From JBKHXU01 sp046565865 (GTDB taxonomy: Bacteria; Pseudomonadota; Gammaproteobacteria; Acidiferrobacterales; Sulfurifustaceae): a stretch of 7,399 nucleotides of DNA. The DNA is taken from the NCBI GenBank assembly GCA_046565865.1, contig JBKHXU010000156.1, positions 1 through 7,399 on the forward strand. The letters are read 5' to 3'. Both the position numbers and the translations under genes were made by a program. This document shows positions 1 through 4,928 of this stretch, one piece after another. Position 1 is the stretch's first letter. The number at the start of each line of letters is the position of its first letter. The notes beneath the pieces are model-generated. The model saw nothing but the letters and a program-made list of their open reading frames with translations. It was not told where the DNA came from and did not search any database.

Positions 1-2
1 CC

Positions 3-143
3 GAAATGGTCATGCCCGGTGACAACATCAAAATGGTCGTCACCTTAATCAACCCCATCGCCATGGAACAAGGCCTGCGCTTCGCGATCCGTGAAGGTGG
101 GCGGACGGTGGGGGCGGGGGTGGTGGCGAAGGTGGTTGAGTAA
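3..143 (+). CDS. tuf: Elongation factor Tu, C-terminal end (5' part outside window)
   Basis: EF-Tu is the GTPase that delivers aminoacyl-tRNA to the ribosomal A site. Only the last 46 codons plus TAA are here, read in the frame starting at base 3. They spell the end of the third beta-barrel domain: EMVMPGDNIKM, then GLRFAIREGGRTVGAG and the ending VVAKVVE. This matches the E. coli EF-Tu C terminus almost residue for residue. The tail uses some A/T-ending codons, including a TTA leucine, that are uncommon in the rest of the window. It lies 35 bases upstream of rpsJ with no visible terminator, so it is probably co-transcribed with the genes that follow. Many proteobacteria carry two tuf copies; which one this is cannot be told, but the one next to rpsJ is usually called tufA. 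Confidence 0.97.
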   Translation, partial: EMVMPGDNIKMVVTLINPIAMEQGLRFAIREGGRTVGAGVVAKVVE

Positions 144-178
144 ATTCCGCGACACGAGCAGCGAGCGAGTAACGAGCA
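144..178 (+). other. tuf-rpsJ spacer, the longest gap in the window
   Basis: This 35-base spacer separates the tuf stop from the rpsJ start. I see no -35/-10 promoter pair and no hairpin followed by a T run. The sequence is purine-rich: CGAG occurs four times (155-158, 162-165, 166-169, 173-176), and a 7-base direct repeat ACGAGCA lies at 154-160 and 172-178. The GCGAGCGAG stretch is the only candidate ribosome-binding region for rpsJ and is a poor match to AGGAG. The spacer is far too short for the long L4-responsive leader that precedes rpsJ in E. coli. Confidence 0.8.
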
Positions 179-490
179 ATGGCGAATCAGAAAATCCGCA
201 TCCGGCTGAAGGCGTTCGATCATCGATTGATCGACCGGTCCGCCGCCGAGATCGTGGACACGGCGAAGCGTACCGGTGCCCTGGTGAAGGGACCGATCCC
301 GCTGCCGACCAAGATCGAGCGCTACACGCTCAACCGGTCTCCGCATGCGGATAAGAAGTCGCGCGATCAGTTCGAGATCCGGACGCACAAGCGCATCATG
401 GACATCATCGAGCCGACGGACAAAACCGTCGACGCGCTCATGAAGCTCGACCTCGCCGCCGGCGTGGATGTCGAGATCAAGTTGAGCTAA
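179..490 (+). CDS. rpsJ: 30S ribosomal protein S10 (NusE)
   Basis: S10 is a protein of the 30S head. With NusB it also binds boxA RNA as antitermination factor NusE. The product is 103 residues, the same length as E. coli S10, and aligns without gaps. Visible hallmarks are IRIRLKAFDHRLID at residues 6-19, ETAKRTGA-like DTAKRTGA at 27-34, the loop GPIPLPT at 38-44, SPH at 54-56 and the ending DLAAGVDVEIKLS. The ATG at 179 gives the conserved N terminus MANQKIRIRLK; the reading frame beginning at base 91 is a shadow. It is the first gene of the S10 block, 10 bases before rplC. Its upstream ribosome-binding sequence is weak, so translation may depend partly on ribosomes leaving tuf (inference). 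Confidence 0.99.
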   Translation: MANQKIRIRLKAFDHRLIDRSAAEIVDTAKRTGALVKGPIPLPTKIERYTLNRSPHADKKSRDQFEIRTHKRIMDIIEPTDKTVDALMKLDLAAGVDVEIKLS

Positions 491-500
491 TGGGCGAGTC

Positions 501-1172
501 ATGGCGTTGGGATTGATTGGCAAAAAGATCGGCATGACCCGCGTGTTCGCCGCCGACGGCGCCGTGGTGCCGGTGACGGTATTGGAAGTCAGTGGCAACC
601 GCGTGGTGCAGGCGAAGACGCAGGCCACCGACGGCTATGCCGCGGTGCAGCTCACCGCTGGCGAGCGTCGCGCCGACCGTTTGAGCAAGGCGCTGGCCGG
701 TAAGTACGCCAAGGCCAACGTCGCGCCCGGGCGCGTGCTCAAAGAGTTTCGGTTGGACAAGGATCCCGAGCTCAAGCCGGGCGCGGAAGTGAAAGCGGAC
801 GTGTTCGCCGTTGGCCAGTACGTGGACGTGCAGGGCACCTCGATCGGTAAAGGCTTCGCCGGTACCATCAAGCGCCACCATTTCGGCGGCGGTCGCGCCA
901 GCCACGGTAACTCGCTGTCGCACCGGGCGCCGGGTTCTATCGGTCAGCGCCAGACGCCGGGCCGCGTGTTCCCGGGCAAGCGCATGGCCGGCCACATGGG
1001 CCATGCGACGCGCACGCAGTTGAATCTCGAAGTCATGCAGATCGACGCCGAACGCAATCTGATTTTGGTGAAGGGCGCCGTGCCGGGCCCGAAGGGCGCG
1101 GATGTATGGATCTCGCCCAGCGTAAAGGCGAAGAAAGCCGCGGCCGATAAAGGCGCGAAAGGCAAGAAGTAA
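501..1172 (+). CDS. rplC: 50S ribosomal protein L3
   Basis: L3 binds near the 3' end of 23S rRNA, is one of the first proteins in 50S assembly, and reaches towards the peptidyl-transferase centre. The product is 223 residues against 209 in E. coli. The N-terminal GLIGKKIGMTRVF (residues 4-16), GTSIGKGFAGTIKRHHF (112-128), HGNSLSHRAPGSIGQ (135-149) and QTPGRVFPGK (151-160) are family signatures. Gln151 aligns with E. coli Gln150, the residue methylated by PrmB, so that site is present. The extra length is mainly a lysine/alanine-rich tail after residue 208, plus a small insert around residues 85-95. The ATG at 501 gives the standard N terminus; an ATG at 490 that overlaps the rpsJ stop is out of frame and closes after eight codons. 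Confidence 0.99.
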   Translation: MALGLIGKKIGMTRVFAADGAVVPVTVLEVSGNRVVQAKTQATDGYAAVQLTAGERRADRLSKALAGKYAKANVAPGRVLKEFRLDKDPELKPGAEVKADVFAVGQYVDVQGTSIGKGFAGTIKRHHFGGGRASHGNSLSHRAPGSIGQRQTPGRVFPGKRMAGHMGHATRTQLNLEVMQIDAERNLILVKGAVPGPKGADVWISPSVKAKKAAADKGAKGKK

Positions 1173-1177
1173 CAGCC

Positions 1178-1801
1178 ATGAAAGTTAAAATCGTGAACGA
1201 CAGCGGTGCCGCAGGCGCGGGCGAGATCGAAGTCGCCGACGCCGTGTTTGGCGCCGACTTTAACGAGCCGCTCGTGCATCAAGTGGTGGTCGCGTTCCAA
1301 GCGAACGGGCGCCAGGGCACGCGCAAGCAAAAGACGCGCTCCGAAGTCAGCGGCGGCGGCATCAAGCCGTGGCGCCAGAAGGGCACTGGCCGCGCGCGCG
1401 CCGGTACCATCAGAAGTCCGCTGTGGCGCAAGGGCGGTCGCATCTTCCCGAACACGCCGGACGAGAATTTCACGCAGAAGGTGAATCGCAAGATGCACCG
1501 CGGCGCCATGCGCTCGATCCTGTCCGAGCTGCTGCGCCAAGGCCGGTTGCTCACGGTCGCTGACTTCAAGGTCGCCGCGCCGAAGACCAAGGACGTGTTG
1601 TCGCGCCTGAGCAAGCTCGGCGCGCCGGATGCGTTGATCGTGACCGAGGCGATGGACGACACGCTGGCCCTGGCGGCGCGCAATCTGCCGCTGGTCGACG
1701 TGCGCATCGTGAGCAACGCCGATCCGCTGAGCCTGCTGCGCCACGAGAAAGTCGTGATGACGCAGGGCGCGCTGAAACGCCTAGAGGCGATACTGCAATG
1801 A
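1178..1801 (+). CDS. rplD: 50S ribosomal protein L4
   Basis: L4 is an early 50S assembly protein whose extended loop lines the peptide exit tunnel. In E. coli it also represses its own operon by acting on the rpsJ leader. The product is 207 residues (E. coli 201). Residues 29-56 read NEPLVHQVVVAF followed by RQGTRKQKTRSEV, and the tunnel loop KPWRQKGTGRARAG is at 63-76. Lys68 corresponds to E. coli Lys63, where macrolide-resistance changes are known; the susceptible residue is present. The loop is followed by SPLWRKGGRIF and later LAARNLPLVDVR. The N terminus has about five extra residues (GAAGAGE region). The gene starts 5 bases after rplC and ends in an ATGA overlap with rplW. No E. coli-type leader target is visible upstream of rpsJ, so autoregulation by this protein is uncertain. 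Confidence 0.99.
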   Translation: MKVKIVNDSGAAGAGEIEVADAVFGADFNEPLVHQVVVAFQANGRQGTRKQKTRSEVSGGGIKPWRQKGTGRARAGTIRSPLWRKGGRIFPNTPDENFTQKVNRKMHRGAMRSILSELLRQGRLLTVADFKVAAPKTKDVLSRLSKLGAPDALIVTEAMDDTLALAARNLPLVDVRIVSNADPLSLLRHEKVVMTQGALKRLEAILQ

Positions 1802-2139
1802 GCGAAAAGAAAACCGCGCCCGCCGCCGAGACCGTCTCGGCCGCCGAAGAGAAACTGTTTTACGTCGTGCTCGCGCCGCACGTGTCGGAGAAGGGCACGC
1901 GCGTCGCCGACAAGCACCGGCAGATGGTACTCGAAGTGCGGCCCGATGCGAGCAAGCCGGTCATCAAGCAGGCGGTTGAGAAGATGTTCAACGTGCAGGT
2001 CGAGTCGGTGACGACGGTCAACGTGCGCGGCAAGCGCAAGACCACCGGCCGCATCGCCGGCCGGCGGCAGGATTGGAAGAAGGCATACGTGACGCTGAAG
2101 GAAGGTCAGAATCTCGACTTCCTCGGGCAGCAGGCATAA
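1798..2139 (+). CDS. rplW: 50S ribosomal protein L23
   Basis: L23 sits at the peptide exit, where it docks trigger factor and the signal recognition particle. The product is 113 residues against 100 in E. coli. The core begins at LAPHVSEKGT (residues 25-34); Glu31 aligns with E. coli Glu18, the main trigger-factor contact. The C-terminal half has VNVRGKRKTTGR (74-85) and ends DWKKAYVTLKEGQNLDFLG. The extra length is an N-terminal extension of about 13-15 residues rich in Lys, Ala and Glu (MSEKKTAPAAETVSAAEE). No ATG, GTG or TTG start closer to the core is evident, and the ATGA overlap with rplD supports the start at 1798. A purine-rich AGAGG at 1783-1787 inside rplD could serve as ribosome-binding site. 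The extension is the only unusual part. Confidence 0.98.
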   Translation: MSEKKTAPAAETVSAAEEKLFYVVLAPHVSEKGTRVADKHRQMVLEVRPDASKPVIKQAVEKMFNVQVESVTTVNVRGKRKTTGRIAGRRQDWKKAYVTLKEGQNLDFLGQQA

Positions 2140-2151
2140 AGGGCAGCAGCG

Positions 2152-2976
2152 ATGGCACTGGTCAAAGTCAAACCGACCTCGAACGGTCGGCGCGCGATGG
2201 TGAAGGTGGTCAATCCCTTGTTACACAAGGGAGCGCCCCATGCCGCGCTCGTGGAAAAGAAATCCAAGCAGAACGGCCGCAACAGCTACGGCCGCATTTG
2301 CGTGCGCCATCAGGGCGGCGCGCATAAGCGCCACTATCGCATCATCGACTTCAAGCGCGACAAGGACGGCATTCCGGCCAAGGTCGAGCGTCTGGAATAC
2401 GATCCGAATCGCAGCGCCAACATCGCGCTCGTGCTGTATGCCGACGGCGAGCGGCGTTACATCATCGCGCCGAACGGCGTGAATCCGGGTGCCGAGTTGT
2501 TGTCCGGTCCCGAGGCGCCGATCAAGGTCGGCAACACGTTGCCGCTCAAGAACATCCCGGTCGGCAGCACCGTACATTGCGTGGAGCTGAAGCCGGGCGG
2601 TGGTGCGCAAGTAGGTCGCGCCGCCGGTGCCGGATTGCAGTTGATCGCGCGCGAGGGCAACTACGCGCAGCTGCGGTTGCGTTCCGGCGAGGTACGTAAG
2701 ATTCATATCGACTGCCGCGCCACCATCGGCGACGTCGGCAACAGCGAACACAGCCTGCGCAAGTTGGGCAAGGCCGGCGCCTCGCGCTGGCGCGGTATCC
2801 GCCCGACGGTGCGCGGCACGGCGATGAACCCGGTCGACCACCCGCACGGCGGTGGTGAAGGTCGCACCAAGGGCGGCCGTCATCCGGTGAGCCCATGGGG
2901 CGTGCCGACCAAGGGTTACAAGACACGCGCCAATAAACGCACGGATAATATGATCGTGCACCGGCGTAAGAAGTAG
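2152..2976 (+). CDS. rplB: 50S ribosomal protein L2
   Basis: L2 is needed for association of the ribosomal subunits and for peptidyl-transferase centre formation. The product is 274 residues (E. coli 273). Landmarks are KPTSNGRR (7-14), VVNPLLHKGAP (19-29), DFKRDKDGIPA (66-76), RLEYDPNRSANIALV (80-94), NTLPLKNIPVG (128-138), GKAGASRWRG (206-215) and MNPVDHPHGGGEG (225-237). Asp229 and His230 correspond to E. coli Asp228 and His229 of the conserved functional loop. A partial ribosome-binding site AAGGG (2139-2143) lies 8 bases before the ATG and overlaps the rplW stop. The first 27 codons contain two perfect inverted repeats (2173-2190 and 2214-2232), listed separately. The gene ends with TAG, while most of its neighbours use TAA. 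Confidence 0.99.
   Translation: MALVKVKPTSNGRRAMVKVVNPLLHKGAPHAALVEKKSKQNGRNSYGRICVRHQGGAHKRHYRIIDFKRDKDGIPAKVERLEYDPNRSANIALVLYADGERRYIIAPNGVNPGAELLSGPEAPIKVGNTLPLKNIPVGSTVHCVELKPGGGAQVGRAAGAGLQLIAREGNYAQLRLRSGEVRKIHIDCRATIGDVGNSEHSLRKLGKAGASRWRGIRPTVRGTAMNPVDHPHGGGEGRTKGGRHPVSPWGVPTKGYKTRANKRTDNMIVHRRKK
2173..2232 (+). repeat. Two perfect inverted repeats in the 5' coding region of rplB
   Basis: The first repeat pairs CCGACC (2173-2178) with GGTCGG (2185-2190) across a 6-base loop. The second pairs TCCCTTGT (2214-2221) with ACAAGGGA (2225-2232) across a 3-base loop, TAC. Both are perfect, and both fall inside codons 8-27 of rplB. The second uses TTG, TTA and GGA codons, which are uncommon in this window. 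No T run follows, so neither looks like an intrinsic terminator. Whether they fold or act in mRNA is unknown; coding constraint and chance could explain them. Confidence 0.5.
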
Positions 2977-2979
2977 GAG
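2975..2979 (+). promoter_or_regulatory. Strong ribosome-binding site for rpsS
   Basis: AGGAG begins inside the TAG stop codon of rplB and lies 7 bases before the GTG at 2987. This spacing, together with the conserved MPRS N terminus, fixes GTG as the rpsS start. It is one of the two best Shine-Dalgarno matches of the AGGAG type in the window, which may compensate for the weaker GTG initiator. Confidence 0.85.
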
Positions 2980-2986
2980 CTAACAC

Positions 2987-3277
2987 GTGCCACGTTCCAT
3001 TCGCAAAGGCCCGTTCGTCGACGCGCATCTCGCCAAGAAGGTGGAGAAGGCGCAGGCCGAGCGCGCCAAGAAACCGATCAAGACCTGGTCGCGGCGTTCG
3101 ACGATCACGCCCGATTTCGTCGGGCTGACCATCGCCGTGCACAACGGCCGCCAGCACGTGCCGGTGATCGTGACCGAGAACATGGTCGGGCATAAGCTCG
3201 GCGAGTTCGCCGCGACGCGCACGTTCAAGGCGCACTCGGGCGACCGCAAGACGGCCGCGCCGGAAGAGAGCAAGTAA
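2987..3277 (+). CDS. rpsS: 30S ribosomal protein S19 (GTG start)
   Basis: S19 lies in the 30S head next to S13 and contacts the 50S subunit and A-site tRNA region. The product is 96 residues (E. coli 92). It opens MPRSIRKGPFVDAHL, continues with KTWSRRSTI at 32-40, and has the family signature VGLTIAVHNGRQHVPV at 45-60 and MVGHKLGEFAATRTF at 66-80. The C-terminal tail after residue 82 is slightly longer than in E. coli and ends in acidic residues (APEESK) rather than a lysine run. It is the only gene starting in this window that begins with GTG; the start is fixed by AGGAG 7 bases upstream and by the conserved N terminus. Its TAA stop overlaps the rplV ATG by one base (TAATG), which suggests coupling. 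Confidence 0.98.
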   Translation: MPRSIRKGPFVDAHLAKKVEKAQAERAKKPIKTWSRRSTITPDFVGLTIAVHNGRQHVPVIVTENMVGHKLGEFAATRTFKAHSGDRKTAAPEESK

Positions 3278-3627
3278 TGGAAGCCACCGCGATTCTCAAA
3301 TACATCCGCGTCTCGCCGCAGAAAGGCCGTTTGGTTGCGGATCTGATCCGCGGCATGCCGGTGGCGCGCGCGCTGGAAGTGCTGACCTTCACCAACAAGA
3401 AGGCGGCCGGGCCGGTGAAGAAGGCGCTTGAGTCGGCGATCGCGAATGCCGAGCACAACGAAGGCGCCGATATCGACGAGCTCAAGGTGCAGACGATTTG
3501 CGTCGACGTCGGCCCCACGCTGCGCCGGTTTCATGCGCGTGCCAAGGGTCGCGGCGTGCGCATTCTGAAGCGCACCTGCCATATCACCGTGACGGTCGGC
3601 GACAAGGCCAAGGCCGGAGGCAAGTAA
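3277..3627 (+). CDS. rplV: 50S ribosomal protein L22
   Basis: L22 binds all domains of 23S rRNA early in assembly. Its long beta-hairpin forms the narrow part of the exit tunnel together with L4. The product is 116 residues (E. coli 110) and aligns without gaps through residue 110. Visible blocks are VSPQKGRLVADLIRG (12-26), LTFTNKKAA (36-44), LESAIANAEHNEGADID (51-67) and the hairpin GPTLRRFHARAKGR at 79-92 followed by ILKRTCHITV. Residues 82-84 are LRR; E. coli has MKR there, the segment whose loss gives macrolide resistance, and no deletion is seen. The tail AKAGGK extends past the E. coli end. The gene overlaps both neighbours by one base (TAATG at each end), so it sits in a tightly coupled rpsS-rplV-rpsC trio. 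Confidence 0.99.
   Translation: MEATAILKYIRVSPQKGRLVADLIRGMPVARALEVLTFTNKKAAGPVKKALESAIANAEHNEGADIDELKVQTICVDVGPTLRRFHARAKGRGVRILKRTCHITVTVGDKAKAGGK
3616..3620 (+). promoter_or_regulatory. Strong ribosome-binding site for rpsC
   Basis: GGAGG lies within the last codons of rplV, 6 bases before the ATG at 3627. It supports that ATG as the rpsC start rather than an upstream in-frame codon at 3498, which would add 43 residues unlike any S3. Confidence 0.85.
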
Positions 3628-4310
3628 TGGGTCAGAAAGTTCATCCGATCGGTTTTCGTCTCGGCGTCATCCGCGATTGGACCGCCAAGTGGTATGCGGG
3701 CAATCAGCACTACACAGAGAACCTGGTGTCGGACATCAAGGTGCGCAAGTTCCTGAAGGCGAAGCTGGCGCACGCCGCGGTGAGCCAGATCGTGATCGAG
3801 CGGCCGGCGCAGAGCATCAATATCACGGTGCACACCGCGCGCCCCGGCATCGTCATCGGGAAGAAAGGCGAGGACATCGAGAAGCTGCGCCAGGAGCTGG
3901 CCAAGATCGCCGGCGTGCCGGTGCAGCTCGCGGTCGAAGAAGTGCGTCAACCGGAGCTCGACGCGCAGTTGGTTGCCGAGAACATCGCGCAGCAACTCGA
4001 GAAGCGCATCATGTTCCGCCGCGCCATGAAGCGTGCGGTCACCAACGCCATGCGCCTGCGCGCGCTCGGCATCAAGATCATGGTCGCGGGTCGGTTGAAC
4101 GGCGCCGAGATCGCGCGTACCGAGTGGTACCGCGAGGGCCGCGTGCCGCTGCACACGCTGCGCGCCGACATCGATTTCGGTTTCGCCGAGGCGCACACGA
4201 CCTACGGCGTCATCGGGGTCAAGATTTGGATCTTCAAGGGCGAGGTGTTCGACAAGGACGAGCCGAAGGTCGAAGACCCCGAGGCCGCCAAGAAAGGCGC
4301 CGCCGCTTAA
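3627..4310 (+). CDS. rpsC: 30S ribosomal protein S3
   Basis: S3 forms part of the mRNA entry channel of the 30S head and contributes to unwinding structured mRNA. The product is 227 residues (E. coli 233). It starts MGQKVHPIGFRLG, has the KH-domain GxxG loop GIVIGKKGEDI at 74-84, and the C-terminal signature around GRLNGAEIARTEWYREGRVP (155-174), followed by LRADIDFGFAEA. Arg131, Arg132 and Lys135 match the basic residues known in E. coli S3 to support helicase activity. The tail is short and Glu/Lys/Ala-rich. The frame is open upstream to 3498, but the conserved N terminus, the GGAGG site and the TAATG overlap with rplV all point to the start at 3627. A 17-base gap separates it from rplP. 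Confidence 0.99.
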   Translation: MGQKVHPIGFRLGVIRDWTAKWYAGNQHYTENLVSDIKVRKFLKAKLAHAAVSQIVIERPAQSINITVHTARPGIVIGKKGEDIEKLRQELAKIAGVPVQLAVEEVRQPELDAQLVAENIAQQLEKRIMFRRAMKRAVTNAMRLRALGIKIMVAGRLNGAEIARTEWYREGRVPLHTLRADIDFGFAEAHTTYGVIGVKIWIFKGEVFDKDEPKVEDPEAAKKGAAA

Positions 4311-4327
4311 GCGAGAGACTGTAAGAC

Positions 4328-4735
4328 ATGCTGCAACCCAAACGTACGAAGTTCCGCAAGCAGATGAAGGGCCGCAATCGCGGCCTGGCGCAACGCGGCA
4401 ACAAGGTGAGCTTCGGTGAGTTCGGCTTGAAGGCCACCACCCGCGGCCGGTTGACCTCGCGCCAGATCGAGTCGGCGCGGCGTGCGCTGACGCACTACAT
4501 CAAGCGCGGTGGACGTGTATGGATTCGCGTGTTCCCGGACAAGCCGGTGACCAAGAAGCCGCTCGAAGTGCGCATGGGCAGCGGCAAGGGTAACGTCGAG
4601 TACTGGGTGGCGCAGATCCAGCCGGGCAAGGTGCTGTACGAAATGGAAGGCATCAACGAGGCGCAGGCGCGCGAGGCGTTTGGGCTCGCCGCCGCCAAGC
4701 TGCCGCTCAAGACGATGTTCGTGACCCGGGTGTAA
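4328..4735 (+). CDS. rplP: 50S ribosomal protein L16
   Basis: L16 is a late-assembling 50S protein near the A site and helps organise tRNA binding there. The product is 135 residues (E. coli 136). It opens MLQPKRTKFRKQMKGRNRG, has RGRLTSRQIESARRA at 39-53, VWIRVFPDKPVTKKPLEVRMGSGKG across 64-88 and EYWVAQIQPGKVLYE at 91-105. Arg82 aligns with E. coli Arg81, the residue hydroxylated by the oxygenase RoxA (YcfD) in bacteria that have it; whether this organism does is not visible here. There is one extra residue near position 23, and the C terminus stops at FVTRV, slightly shorter than in E. coli. The ribosome-binding region in the 17-base gap is purine-rich but weak. rpmC follows after 2 bases. 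Confidence 0.99.
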   Translation: MLQPKRTKFRKQMKGRNRGLAQRGNKVSFGEFGLKATTRGRLTSRQIESARRALTHYIKRGGRVWIRVFPDKPVTKKPLEVRMGSGKGNVEYWVAQIQPGKVLYEMEGINEAQAREAFGLAAAKLPLKTMFVTRV

Positions 4736-4737
4736 CG

Positions 4738-4926
4738 ATGAAGGCGAAAGACATACGAGCGATGGACGCGGACGCGCGGCGCAGCGAGTTGGCGGGGTTG
4801 CTGCGCGAGCAGTTCAATCTGCGCATGCAGCACGCGACCGGGCAGTTACCGAACAACGCGAACTTAAAGAAGGTGCGGCGCAATATTGCGCGTCTGCGCA
4901 CCGTGATGAACGAGAAGCAAGGGTAA
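4738..4926 (+). CDS. rpmC: 50S ribosomal protein L29
   Basis: L29 is a small two-helix protein beside L23 at the peptide exit. The product is 62 residues (E. coli 63). It begins MKAKDIRAMD, carries the family core LLREQFNLRMQHATGQL at 21-37, and continues with NLKKVRRNIARLRTVMNEK at 42-60. Two leucines are coded by TTA, and ATA (Ile) and CGA (Arg) codons occur near the start; these are rare in the surrounding genes, so codon use is slightly relaxed here. It starts 2 bases after rplP and ends 2 bases before rpsQ, so translation probably depends on ribosomes arriving from rplP. Confidence 0.98.
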   Translation: MKAKDIRAMDADARRSELAGLLREQFNLRMQHATGQLPNNANLKKVRRNIARLRTVMNEKQG

Positions 4927-4928
4927 GC

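Noticed and set aside
233..240. Eight-base palindrome GACCGGTC in rpsJ
   Set aside because: Single restriction-site-like palindromes are common in GC-rich coding DNA, and there is no repeated or spaced partner to suggest a function.
91..354. Plus-strand frame starting in the tuf tail and running into rpsJ
   Set aside because: It overlaps the certain EF-Tu end and S10 in another frame, and its Gly/Arg/Trp-rich start is simply the tuf codons read out of frame.
944..1744. Long open frame on the minus strand (266 codons) across rplC and rplD
   Set aside because: It is antisense to two certain ribosomal-protein genes, its composition is His/Arg/Ala/Leu-rich as expected from the complement of GC-rich codons, and it shows no recognisable domain. 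It is a shadow frame.
2045..2060. GC-rich inverted repeat (CCGGC / GCCGG) in rplW
   Set aside because: The stem is only five bases, in a Gly-Arg coding stretch (TGRIAGRR) of a GC-rich gene. This is expected by chance, and no T run follows.
3498..3626. In-frame upstream extension of rpsC by 43 codons
   Set aside because: The extension overlaps rplV, encodes an Arg-rich sequence unlike S3, and the conserved MGQKVHPIGFR start at 3627 has a strong GGAGG site.
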